A stretch of 64,000 bases of DNA, from assembly GCF_019049325.1 (NCBI RefSeq), contig NZ_JAGMUO010000065.1:558001-622000 (forward strand), in the 5' to 3' direction. Source of the DNA: Streptomyces sp. AC512_CC834 (GTDB lineage Bacteria > Actinomycetota > Actinomycetes > Streptomycetales > Streptomycetaceae). Numbering within the stretch: position 1 is the stretch's first letter; the number at the start of each line of letters is the position of its first letter. Both the position numbers and the translations under genes were made by a program. The notes below the pieces were generated by a model, which did no database searches, had not been told where the DNA came from, and saw nothing but the letters and a program-made list of their open reading frames with translations. This document shows, in pieces, positions 48,350-55,920 of the stretch.

Positions 48350-49639
48350 TCAGCGCGGCGCCCGCTCCTCGAGCGCCGTGCGCCAGGCGGGGACCGGGTA
48401 CTCGGGCGCCGGCTCGGGACGCCGGCCGCCACGCGCGAAGAAGTCGGCCAGGGGCAGGATCGCGGCGCCGACGGTGACCGCGTCGGGGCCGAGCCGCCCC
48501 AGGTCGACCGTCACCTTCTGGGCGGGGTGGCGCAGCGCGTACGACACGGCGTGGCGGCGTACGGCCGGCAGGAAGCGGGTGCCGAGCTGGAGGCCGGCCC
48601 AGCCGCCGATGAGGATGCGCTCGGGCTGGAAGAGGTTGATCAGGTCGGACAGGCCGGCGCCCAGGTACTCGGCGGTCTCCTCCAGGACGGCGAGCGCGAC
48701 CGGGTCGGCCGCCTCGCCGCCGGGCGGGTGGGCGGCGGCGAGCAGGGTGGTCAGGGCGGTCTCCTCGTCGGTGCCCTCCGGCACCCGGCCGCCCGCCTCC
48801 CGCCAGCGGGCCAGCAGTGACTCGGCGCCCGCGTACGCCTCCAGGCAGCCGAGTGCTCCGCAGCGGCAGCGGCGGCCTCTGACCCGGACCGTCAGGTGCC
48901 CCCATTCGACCGCCCGGCCCTGCTCGACCTCGGGGGTGACGAGGCTGGCGCCGACGCCGGAGCCGAAGAGGACCACGACCGCGTTGTGCGCGCCGCGTCC
49001 GGCGCCGAACCACATCTCGGCCTGGCCGAGGGTCTTGGCGCCGTTGTCGATGAGGTACGGCACGCTGTCGGGCAGCGGCGACCCAGCTCGGAGCAGGGCC
49101 TCCAGCGGGACCGCGTCCCAGCCGATGGTCTGGCCGTGCACCACGGCACCGCGGTCGGCGGTGTGCTCGACGATTCCGGGCACGCCGATCCCGGCGCCGA
49201 GCAGCCGCTCGGGCGGCAGTCCGGCTGTGGCCAGCACCTCGGCGATGCCGTCGCGGATGTGGCCGACGATGACGTCGACGTCGTACCGCTGCTCGGCCAG
49301 GGGGTGTTCGGCGCGGGCTAGTTCGGTGAGCGTCAGGTCGAACAGCTCGACCCGCACCCGGGTCTCGCCGACGTCCACGCCGATCATGTGGCCGCTGGCG
49401 GGGGCCACGCGCAGCAGAGTGCGGGGCCGGCCGCCGTCGGAGTCGACGCTGCCGGCCTCCTCGACCAGTCCGTCGGCGACCAGGTCGGCGACCACGTTGC
49501 TGACGGAACCGGAGCTGAGGCCGGTCGCGGGGCCCAGCTCGAAGCGGCTGAGCGGTCCGTCGAAGTAGAGCCGTTGCAGCACGGCCGTACGGTTGGCCCG
49601 CCTGAGGTCGCGCACCGTGCGCCCGTTCCGCCCCGCCAT
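48350..49639 (-). CDS. ROK-family transcriptional regulator
   Basis: A 429-aa repressor-type ROK protein. The N-terminal winged helix (~8-75, LQRLYFDGPLSRFELGPATG, GSVSNVVADLVADGLVEE) binds DNA. The C-terminal ROK domain has a phosphate loop (GVDVGETRVRVELFDL), GIGVPGIVE and the zinc site CRCGALGCLEAY. Such regulators respond to sugars or their phosphates. The reverse-complement of 49640-49848 holds its promoter, shared divergently with the FBP gene. No sugar gene adjoins it except the acidic unknown, so its targets are elsewhere. Confidence 0.92.
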   Translation of the reverse strand: MAGRNGRTVRDLRRANRTAVLQRLYFDGPLSRFELGPATGLSSGSVSNVVADLVADGLVEEAGSVDSDGGRPRTLLRVAPASGHMIGVDVGETRVRVELFDLTLTELARAEHPLAEQRYDVDVIVGHIRDGIAEVLATAGLPPERLLGAGIGVPGIVEHTADRGAVVHGQTIGWDAVPLEALLRAGSPLPDSVPYLIDNGAKTLGQAEMWFGAGRGAHNAVVVLFGSGVGASLVTPEVEQGRAVEWGHLTVRVRGRRCRCGALGCLEAYAGAESLLARWREAGGRVPEGTDEETALTTLLAAAHPPGGEAADPVALAVLEETAEYLGAGLSDLINLFQPERILIGGWAGLQLGTRFLPAVRRHAVSYALRHPAQKVTVDLGRLGPDAVTVGAAILPLADFFARGGRRPEPAPEYPVPAWRTALEERAPR

Positions 49640-49777
49640 GTGGCTCCTCCCGTACCGTGCCCGGTCTGCAACATACCTCTGCCGGACTGCCGCACGCGAC
49701 TTCCCTTTGCCCTTAATTCATGCTATGAACTCACGCTCACCGAAATGCGTTGGCCTCTCCCTCCTTTGCTATCTACG

Positions 49778-49805
49778 CTAGGTGAAAACCTAGAGCCCCT
49801 AGGTT
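49778..49805 (+). promoter_or_regulatory. Three alternating CTAGGT half-sites upstream of the FBP gene
   Basis: CTAGGT (49778-49783), ACCTAG (49788-49793) and CTAGGT(T) (49799-49804) follow each other with 4- and 5-base spacers. The middle arm can pair with either neighbour, giving two mutually exclusive RNA hairpins, or the DNA can be read as overlapping palindromic operators. The array ends 44 bases before the FBP start codon. Confidence 0.65.
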
Positions 49806-49848
49806 CAAGGCATATGTACATGTCCAAGACTTACAAAGGGAGGCTTCC

Positions 49849-50343
49849 ATGAGAGCACTCGTCGAGCAGGACATCCGCACCTCCTTCATCAACTGCTCGA
49901 AGGGCGAGGCCAAGCGTCTGGCCGTCCCCCGCGATCTCGACGAGCGTCCGTGGGACGATCTCGACTTCCTCGGCTGGCGGGACCCCGGGGCGCCCGACCG
50001 CAGCTATCTGGTCACCGACCACGACGGGGGTCCGACCGGTGTGGCCCTGCGGTTCCAGCCTGCCCGGAGCGGCTACTTCCAGCGCAGCATGTGCGCGCTG
50101 TGCCTGACCACTCACCCCCGGGGCGGTGTGTCGCTGATGACCGCGCGCAAGGCGGGCGCGGCCGGCCGCGAGGGCAACTCGGTCGGCCTCTACATGTGCA
50201 CCGACCTCGCGTGTTCCCTGTATCTGCGGGGCAAGAAGGTGTCACAGAGCGGCGCCCGCCTCGAGGAGAGCCTCACCCTGGAGGAGCAGGTCGCCCGGGC
50301 GCTGGGCAATCTGTCCGCCTTCGTCGCCAAGCTGCGCGCCTGA
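49849..50343 (+). CDS. FBP (elongation factor G-binding / FusB-like) protein
   Basis: A 164-aa protein. The C-terminal half has the FusB-type treble-clef zinc finger: C-x2-C in RSMCALCLTTHP and C-x4-C in YMCTDLACSLYLRG. The N-terminus (EQDIRTSFINCSKGEAKRL) resembles the FBP domain. FusB-family proteins bind EF-G and release it from ribosomes stalled by fusidic acid; actinobacterial versions are less studied. GGGAGG precedes the ATG. The upstream CTAGGT array suggests specific regulation. It pairs functionally, if at all, with the Tet(M)-like EF-G relative at 41.5 kb, but the genes are not linked. Confidence 0.88.
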   Translation: MRALVEQDIRTSFINCSKGEAKRLAVPRDLDERPWDDLDFLGWRDPGAPDRSYLVTDHDGGPTGVALRFQPARSGYFQRSMCALCLTTHPRGGVSLMTARKAGAAGREGNSVGLYMCTDLACSLYLRGKKVSQSGARLEESLTLEEQVARALGNLSAFVAKLRA

Positions 50344-50449
50344 CCCGTCCGGCGGCGCACGGCGCGTGAGAAGGGGCCCGGCCGTCCGCGTCCGGCTACC
50401 GTCCTGATCGGACACGTTCGAGGCGCCTGCGGAAGGGAACAGCCCGAGG

Positions 50450-51706
50450 ATGCGGGATGTGCGTGCGGCCGCGGGGTCGGCTCTGCGGCGGGTGAAGTGG
50501 CTTCGGGACCCCATGGTCGTGCAGGCCCTGCGCTCGGCCAGCGCGGCCTCGATCGCCTACGTCATCGCGGTGCGGCTGACTCCCGACAAGTCGGCGGCGC
50601 CGCTCACCGCACCCCTGACCGCGCTGCTGGTGGTCCAGGTCACCCTGTACGCCACGCTCAAGATGAGCATCCGCAGGGTGAACGCCGTGGTGGCCGGCGT
50701 GCTGGTCGCCATCGCCTTCAGCCAGTTGGTCGGGCTGAGCTGGTGGAGCCTGGCCCTGCTGATCGTGGCGGCGCTGGGTGTCGGGCATCTGGTGCGGGCG
50801 CACGAGTTCGTCGCCGAGGTGGCCATCAGCGCGATGCTGGTGCTCGGCGTGACCTCGCACGGCAGCCTGGCGTGGGCCCGGGTGGTGGAGACCCTGATCG
50901 GGGCGATCGTCGGGCTGACCTTCAACCTGGTGCTCGCCCCTCCGGTGTGGGTGGAGCAGGCGGGCGAGTCGATCGTGGGGCTGGCCCGGCAGGTGCGCCG
51001 GCTCATGCTGCGCATGGGTGAGGAGGCCGCCGACAGCACTCCCTTCCACGAGGCGGCGGCCCGGCTGCACGAGGCCCGCCGGCTCGACCACGACATCGGC
51101 GAGGTGGACGAGGACCTCCGCCAGGCCGAGGACAGCCTGCGGTTCAACCCCCGGGTGCGCGAGGGGCTGCTCCACCGGGTGGTGCTGCGTACGGGTCTGG
51201 ACACCCTGGAGATCTGCACGGTGGTCATGCGGGTCCTGGCACGCACGTTCACCGACCTCGCCAAGGAGCGTGAGCCGGAGCCCCTGTTCCCGCCGGAGAC
51301 GGGCGCGACCATCCAGCAACTGCTGTCGGAGATCGCCGACGCCGTGGTGAGCTTCTCGGTGCTGGTCACCACCAGCGCCAGTGACGACGCCGAGTCGGCG
51401 GAGGAGCGGCTGTCCAGCGAGCTGCGGCAGGCCGCGGCCACCCGCGACAGGCTGGCCGTGCTGCTTCTGGAGGAGGTCAGGCGCGACGAACGGCAGTGGC
51501 AGTTGCGGGGCGCGGTGCTGGCCGAGGTCGACCGGATCATCGACGAGATGGACACCGAGCACCGCTCCCGCCGGCTCCTGGAGGAGCTGGACCATCACAC
51601 GCGCGAGCAGCGCGAGCGCATGCCGCGGCTGACCCGGCTGTGGGACCGGATGCGGGCACTGCGGCGGAAGCGGAACCGCGGCCGCGCCGCACGGCGTTCC
51701 CATTGA
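50450..51706 (+). CDS. Aromatic acid exporter (FUSC/ArAE) family protein
   Basis: A 418-aa protein with about six membrane segments in residues ~20-170 (ASAASIAYVIAVRL; LTALLVVQVTLYATL; LVAIAFSQLVGLSWW; LLIVAALGVGHLV; AISAMLVLGVTS; IGAIVGLTFNLVL). A long cytosolic helical region (~175-400) rich in Glu/Arg heptads (EEAADSTPFHEAAARLHEAR) follows, then a basic tail. The pattern fits the FUSC/YccS-like aromatic acid exporter family. A homotrimeric channel is the usual idea. The next gene starts 43 bases after its stop. Confidence 0.85.
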   Translation: MRDVRAAAGSALRRVKWLRDPMVVQALRSASAASIAYVIAVRLTPDKSAAPLTAPLTALLVVQVTLYATLKMSIRRVNAVVAGVLVAIAFSQLVGLSWWSLALLIVAALGVGHLVRAHEFVAEVAISAMLVLGVTSHGSLAWARVVETLIGAIVGLTFNLVLAPPVWVEQAGESIVGLARQVRRLMLRMGEEAADSTPFHEAAARLHEARRLDHDIGEVDEDLRQAEDSLRFNPRVREGLLHRVVLRTGLDTLEICTVVMRVLARTFTDLAKEREPEPLFPPETGATIQQLLSEIADAVVSFSVLVTTSASDDAESAEERLSSELRQAAATRDRLAVLLLEEVRRDERQWQLRGAVLAEVDRIIDEMDTEHRSRRLLEELDHHTREQRERMPRLTRLWDRMRALRRKRNRGRAARRSH

Positions 51707-51749
51707 GTGTTGAGTGAGGAAGAGTCCACATGGATGAGGGGGCGTTCGG

Positions 51750-52805
51750 ATGACCGACACCAGCGTGCGGATCGACGGGAACCGGCTGTTGCTGCCGGGT
51801 GGTGCGGCGGTGCGCTTCATCCGCACCCTGCGGCTGCCCGAGACGGGCACCCATCCGCTGCCGCCCGGGCTCGGCGAGTTCCCGGTCCGCCGGGTCTCGG
51901 ACTACGCCGACACCGTGCCCGAGGCGTGGCGGGCGCGCGGCGGCGTGATGCTGCCGGTGTATCTGCGTGAGGCCATGTGGCTGAGCTTCGCCGGCACGAG
52001 GGAGCCCGCCGCCCTCCAGGTCGGGGTGGGCAAGGTGTGCGCGGTGTCGGGCAGGCCCTGGAGCGACCGGCTGTCCCGCGATCCGCAGAACTACGTGGTC
52101 CTTCCCCGCCAGCCCTGGCTGGACGGCATCAACTCCGGGACGGGCACGGTCCGTCAGTTCGTGGCGGTGCCGCTCGGCATGGGGGCGACCGTCGAGGGCC
52201 AGGTCACCGGCGAGGAGGTCTGGGGCGGCGTCCAGTTGCAGGCCCGCCCTCTCAACGACGCGGAGCTGGCCCGCTGGCGGGAGGAGGCGGAGCGGCGCCG
52301 TGCCGAGGCGACGCGCAGGCGGGCCCGGTCGGGCGGAGCCTTCGGCGCCCCGATGGCGGCGTCGGCCCCCGCCGCCCCGGGTGCGGCCCCGGCCTACGGA
52401 GGCGCGGCCCGGCCCCGCTCCGCGCCGGCCATGGGGCTCGGCGTCGGAGGGTCCATGCGCCAGGAGGTGTACCGCGACCAACGGCCGCTGACGGACTGGG
52501 CCGAGGCTCCGACCGGCCGGGTCTTCGTGCACTTGGTGACGCCTCCCGAGTGGCAGCGCATCACCGGCGAGGCGCCGCCGCCGTCCCCCGTGGACCGGGC
52601 CGCGTACACCCGGGCCGGCCTGCCCTGGTACGACTACTACGACCAGGACGCCCACGATCTCGCCCCCACCGAGCCGCTCCAGGACGTCAAGCCGGTCGGC
52701 GACTGGATCGGGGACGACCACGAGCCCTGGCAGGCGCCCACGCCCCCGCAGGTCAAGCCACTCAAGGACGCGCCGGGCGAACCGGTCCAGGACGGCGACT
52801 GGTAG
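51750..52805 (+). CDS. Conserved actinobacterial hypothetical protein
   Basis: A 351-aa cytosolic protein. The first ~170 residues look like a folded domain (NRLLLPGGAAVRFIRTLRLP, AMWLSFAGTREPAALQVGVG, QNYVVLPRQPWLDGINSG, FVAVPLGMGATVEGQVTGEE). A Glu/Arg-rich helix and an Ala/Pro linker follow (~175-235), then a second conserved part (MRQEVYRDQRPLTDW, GLPWYDYYDQD, LQDVKPVGDWIGDD). No known domain was recognised. GAGGGGG precedes the ATG. A minisatellite begins at its stop codon. Its position after the exporter gene may mean co-transcription. Confidence 0.72.
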   Translation: MTDTSVRIDGNRLLLPGGAAVRFIRTLRLPETGTHPLPPGLGEFPVRRVSDYADTVPEAWRARGGVMLPVYLREAMWLSFAGTREPAALQVGVGKVCAVSGRPWSDRLSRDPQNYVVLPRQPWLDGINSGTGTVRQFVAVPLGMGATVEGQVTGEEVWGGVQLQARPLNDAELARWREEAERRRAEATRRRARSGGAFGAPMAASAPAAPGAAPAYGGAARPRSAPAMGLGVGGSMRQEVYRDQRPLTDWAEAPTGRVFVHLVTPPEWQRITGEAPPPSPVDRAAYTRAGLPWYDYYDQDAHDLAPTEPLQDVKPVGDWIGDDHEPWQAPTPPQVKPLKDAPGEPVQDGDW

Positions 52806-53086
52806 GGGACGGGGCTGGTGGAGGACGGGGCCGGTGGAGGACGAGCCGGTGAAAGACGGGGCCGGCGAAAGACGGGCCGGTGAAAGACGAGCCGGCGAAG
52901 TACGGGGCCGGCGAAAGACGAGCCGGCGAAGTACGGGGCCGGCGAAAGACGGGCCGGTGAAAGACGAGCCGGCGAAGTACGGGGCCGGTGAAGTACGGGC
53001 TGGCGAAAGACGAGCCGGTGAAAGACGGCAACGGCGAAAGACGGGCCGGTGGAGGACGGGGCCGGCGAAGGACGTGAACGGCAGGG
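52806..53086. repeat. 18-unit minisatellite between an unknown gene and the lactonase gene
   Basis: About 18 units of 15-16 bp run head to tail from just after the TAG at 52805 to the lactonase RBS region. The commonest forms are GAAAGACGGGCCGGT, GAAAGACGAGCCGGC and GAAGTACGGGGCCGGC, and the order partly repeats with a 46-47 bp super-period. The first three units and two near the end carry GGAGGACG. The tract leaves frames open, which makes false ORFs. It covers almost the full 291-base gap, so it must contain or abut the lactonase promoter. Confidence 0.92.
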
Positions 53087-53096
53087 GAGCGTGGAC

Positions 53097-54347
53097 GTGA
53101 GCGGTGGCGGCTGGAGCAGGCGGCGGTTGGTCGGGCTGCTCGCGCGGACGGCCACCGCGGCGGCGGCGCTCCCCGCTGCGACGGCGTGCGGTGGTCCGTC
53201 GGACCCGGAGTCGTCGTCGTTACCGGGGATGTCCACGACACCCACCGCTCCCGGGGCGAGCGCCGGCGCGTCGGGCAGGCAGCGGGAGTCCTCCGGGCCG
53301 CGCCCGCTCCTGATCGGCACCTACACCTCCGTCGAGGGCGGCGGCCAGGGCATCGGACTCGCCGACTACGACCCCGGCACGGGCCGTGTCACCGGCCGGG
53401 GCGTCCTCGCCGAGGTGGACGACCCCTCGTACCTGGCGGTGCACCCCGACGGCCGCACCCTGTACACGGTGAACGAGCGCGAGGACGGCGCGGTGAGCGC
53501 CGTCCGGCTGTCCGACCGCAGGGTCCTGGGCAGCCGGAGCACCGGCGGCGCGGCGCCCTGCCAGCTCTCCGTGCATCCGGGCGGGCGCTGGCTGCTGAGC
53601 GCCAACTACGGCTCGGGCAGTGTCGCCGTGCACCCGATCGACGCCTCGGGCGCACTCGGGGAGCGCACCGGCCTGGTCACGCACTCCGCTCCCCCGCCCG
53701 GCCCGGGGCAGCGAGGGCCGCACGCCCACCAGATCGTCACCGGCCCGGACGGGAACCATGTCCTCGCCGTGGACCTCGGCACGGACACCGTGTACACGTA
53801 CCGCCTGGACGAGAGCGCGGGCACCCTCAAGGAAGTCGCGCGGGCACGGACCCGGGCGGGTGCCGGGCCGCGCCACCTCACCTTCCACCCCGGCGGACGC
53901 CACGCCTATCTCGCCAACGAGGTCGACGACACCGTCGCGGTCTGCGCCTACGACCCGGACACGGGACGCCTGAGCATCGGGGAGGCGCAGTCCACCGGCA
54001 CCGGGTCCGGCACGGGTTCCGGCACGGGTTCCGGCACCAACTACCCGGCGCAGATCCTGGTCACGTCCGACGGCTCGTACGCCTTCCTCGCGAACCGGGG
54101 GCACAACAGCCTCACGCGCTACGCGGTGGAGGCCGAGGGGGCCCGGCTCCGGCCGCTCGGCACGGTGCCGGTGGGCGGCGACTACCCGCGGCAGATCGCC
54201 TTCTCCCCCGACGGCGCGCTGCTGTTCGCGGCGAACCAGAGGTCCGGCACCGTCAGCGTGTTCCACGTGGATGCCGGCCGTGGCGAACTGCGCCCCGCGG
54301 GAGAGCCGTTCGCCTCACCCGTCGCCGTCTGTGCGCTGCCACTGTAG
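53097..54347 (+). CDS. Beta-propeller lactonase family protein, Tat lipoprotein
   Basis: A 416-aa protein. The N-terminus has a twin-arginine signal (SRRRLVGLLARTA) ending in a lipobox-like ATAC, so it is likely exported folded and lipid-anchored. The rest is a seven-bladed propeller of the YbhE/6-phosphogluconolactonase type with repeating words (YLAVHPDGRTLYTVNE, LSVHPGGRWLLSANYGSG, LTFHPGGRHAYLANEVDD, IAFSPDGALLFAANQ). Blade 5 carries a GTGSGTGSGTGSG loop from a 12-bp repeat. Being outside the cell it cannot be a pathway 6-PGL; the substrate is unknown. GTG at 53097 has GGGGAG 7 bases upstream. Its end overlaps the DUF2470 gene by 33 bases. Confidence 0.88.
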   Translation: MSGGGWSRRRLVGLLARTATAAAALPAATACGGPSDPESSSLPGMSTTPTAPGASAGASGRQRESSGPRPLLIGTYTSVEGGGQGIGLADYDPGTGRVTGRGVLAEVDDPSYLAVHPDGRTLYTVNEREDGAVSAVRLSDRRVLGSRSTGGAAPCQLSVHPGGRWLLSANYGSGSVAVHPIDASGALGERTGLVTHSAPPPGPGQRGPHAHQIVTGPDGNHVLAVDLGTDTVYTYRLDESAGTLKEVARARTRAGAGPRHLTFHPGGRHAYLANEVDDTVAVCAYDPDTGRLSIGEAQSTGTGSGTGSGTGSGTNYPAQILVTSDGSYAFLANRGHNSLTRYAVEAEGARLRPLGTVPVGGDYPRQIAFSPDGALLFAANQRSGTVSVFHVDAGRGELRPAGEPFASPVAVCALPL

Positions 54348-55040
54348 GGCCCGGGGGCAGGAGGCGGCGCTCGCCTGGGACAGCAGCACGTGCACCCGCT
54401 CCGTGAGCTGCCCGACGTCGTCGGCCGGCGCGTGGAAGGGCAGCCGTACGTCACCCTGGTCGCGGAGGCGCTCGATGCGCAGGGTCAGTCCGTGCCGGTC
54501 GACGGCGAGCGGCCGTACCCGGACCGCGCCGTGCAGGCTGTCGGGTTCGACGAGCCGGGTCAGCCGCTGGACGGCGTCGCCGTGGCAGTCGGCGAGGTGG
54601 GTCAGCAGCCGGGCCTCCGCCAGGGCCAGCGGGTCGGGCGCGGCGGCGGTGAAGTCGTCGACGTCGACCACCACGGCACCGGACGGCCGCCGCAGCACCA
54701 CGCGGGTGGGCCGGAAGGCCAAGTGCCCGTCCTGCACGGCGAACCAGCCGGCGAGCCAGAGCCGGGCCCTGATCCGCCCCCGTACCGGGACGGGCGCCAC
54801 GTCGGCGAACTCCAGCACGGCGGACGGCTCCCCGCGGGGCGCGCAGACGGCCGCCGCGAGCAGGGCGCTGTCCTCGGGCACGTGCAGGAGCACCCGCCCG
54901 TCGTCGCCCACGGTGTGCGCGCCGACGAACTCCTCGCGGCCGCCCTCCGCGGTCACCGCGCAGGACCAGGCGGCGGCGAGCACGGAACGGGCCTGCTCCG
55001 CCGCGGCGGGCGCGGCCGTCCAGGTGTGGCTGTCACCCAT
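54315..55040 (-). CDS. DUF2470 / split-barrel (HugZ-like) protein, iron-regulated
   Basis: A 241-aa protein. The N-terminal part (~10-150) follows the FMN-binding split-barrel pattern (EEFVGAHTVGDDGRVLLHVP, RIRARLWLAGWFAV) and the C-terminal ~80 residues are DUF2470 (ARLLTHLADCHGDAVQRLTR, GLTLRIERLRDQGDVRLPFH, LTERVHVLLSQA). HugZ-type haem oxygenases combine these two parts. A perfect-type iron box lies 50 bases upstream, so it is probably expressed under iron starvation, fitting haem or siderophore iron release. No siderophore genes adjoin it. It overlaps the lactonase gene tail to tail. Confidence 0.87.
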   Translation of the reverse strand: MGDSHTWTAAPAAAEQARSVLAAAWSCAVTAEGGREEFVGAHTVGDDGRVLLHVPEDSALLAAAVCAPRGEPSAVLEFADVAPVPVRGRIRARLWLAGWFAVQDGHLAFRPTRVVLRRPSGAVVVDVDDFTAAAPDPLALAEARLLTHLADCHGDAVQRLTRLVEPDSLHGAVRVRPLAVDRHGLTLRIERLRDQGDVRLPFHAPADDVGQLTERVHVLLSQASAASCPRALQWQRTDGDG

Positions 55041-55089
55041 CCCAACCTCCGTTCAGCAGTTCATTGGGTAAGGCTCTCGGGTGAGACTC

Positions 55090-55108
55090 TTAGGTAAGGC
55101 TCACCTAA
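55090..55108 (-). promoter_or_regulatory. DmdR1/IdeR iron box
   Basis: TTAGGTAAGGCTCACCTAA is a 19-bp dyad differing at one base from the consensus TTAGGTTAGGCTCACCTAA. It lies 50 bases before the DUF2470 start. The gene on the other side is not divergent, so the site serves this gene alone. Confidence 0.9.
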
Positions 55109-55189
55109 CCTATCGGAGATCGGAGGGCACGCCAACCACGACGCGCGATCTCACAGCGCGATCCCACCGCCCGCTCCCGCGACGCGGCC

Positions 55190-55798
55190 TCAGGGCGCGA
55201 TGGCACCCAACAGCGCCCGTGCGCACAGGTCGCGCACCTGCTCACGGGTGGGCTCCGGGTCCCGCAGCCACTCCAGGCAGACCGCCGTGGTGAACGCCAG
55301 CCAGCCGCGCACCGCCAGCCGTACGTCGGTGCGCTCCTCGAAGGCCGGACCGAACTCCGGGTCGGCGGCCAGCGCCGCGAGGATCTGCCGCTCCTGCGCG
55401 GCGAGCGCCCGCCGGTAGACCCGGCGCACGGTCTGGTCCCCGGCGGCGTCCGCGCGGTGGAAGGCGCGGTAGCCGTGCGCGTGGGCACGGACGTACTCCA
55501 GGTACGCGTCGAGGCCCGCGGTGAGCTGCACGCGGACCGGCACCCCCGGCACGGCCGCCGTCATGCGCAGCATGCGCTCGCTCTCGCGCTCGACGACCGC
55601 CGTGAAGAAGTCCCGCTTGTTCGGGAAGTAGTGGTACAGCAGCCCGCGGGAAACCCCGGCGATCTCGGCGACCCGTTCGATCCAGACGTCGTCGTAGGGA
55701 CTCTCCGAGAACAGCCGCGCGCCCACCGACAGCAACTGCTCCCGACGCTCCCCGGTACTGAGCCTGCGGCGGGTGCGCTCGCCCTGGTTCGCGGCCAT
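55190..55798 (-). CDS. TetR-family regulator (divergent to the CYP102-type P450)
   Basis: A 202-aa repressor. The N-terminal helix-turn-helix is typical (RREQLLSVGARLFSESPYDD, IAGVSRGLLYHYFPNKRDFF). The ligand domain is helical. TetR genes beside CYP102B-type P450s are known in Streptomyces, where the inducers are fatty-acid-like or aromatic compounds. A dyad TTGACGCCGGTTCAA in the divergent gap is its likely operator. Start ATG at 55798. Confidence 0.9.
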   Translation of the reverse strand: MAANQGERTRRRLSTGERREQLLSVGARLFSESPYDDVWIERVAEIAGVSRGLLYHYFPNKRDFFTAVVERESERMLRMTAAVPGVPVRVQLTAGLDAYLEYVRAHAHGYRAFHRADAAGDQTVRRVYRRALAAQERQILAALAADPEFGPAFEERTDVRLAVRGWLAFTTAVCLEWLRDPEPTREQVRDLCARALLGAIAP

Positions 55799-55811
55799 GC
55801 CCGCACCTTAC

Positions 55812-55826
55812 TTGACGCCGGTTCAA
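55812..55826. promoter_or_regulatory. Probable TetR operator and P450 promoter
   Basis: TTGACGCCGGTTCAA is a partial dyad (five of seven arm positions match) between the regulator start (55798) and the P450. TTGACG (55812-55817) can also be a -35 with GAGACT 18 bases downstream, so binding would block the P450 promoter. Confidence 0.55.
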
Positions 55827-55920
55827 CAACGGGGCGAGACTGGGCCGCGTTATTGAATCCATGTACAACACGCCTGCTCCGGCTCGTGCAACACGCCGCT
55901 GCGTCAAGGGAGATCGCGTC

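Noticed and set aside
52806..53086. CRISPR array
   Set aside because: Units of 15-16 bp without unique spacers and no cas genes; it is a minisatellite.
53049..53096. N-terminal extension of the lactonase into the minisatellite
   Set aside because: It is repeat-encoded, and GTG 53097 has the right RBS and gives a normal Tat lipoprotein signal.
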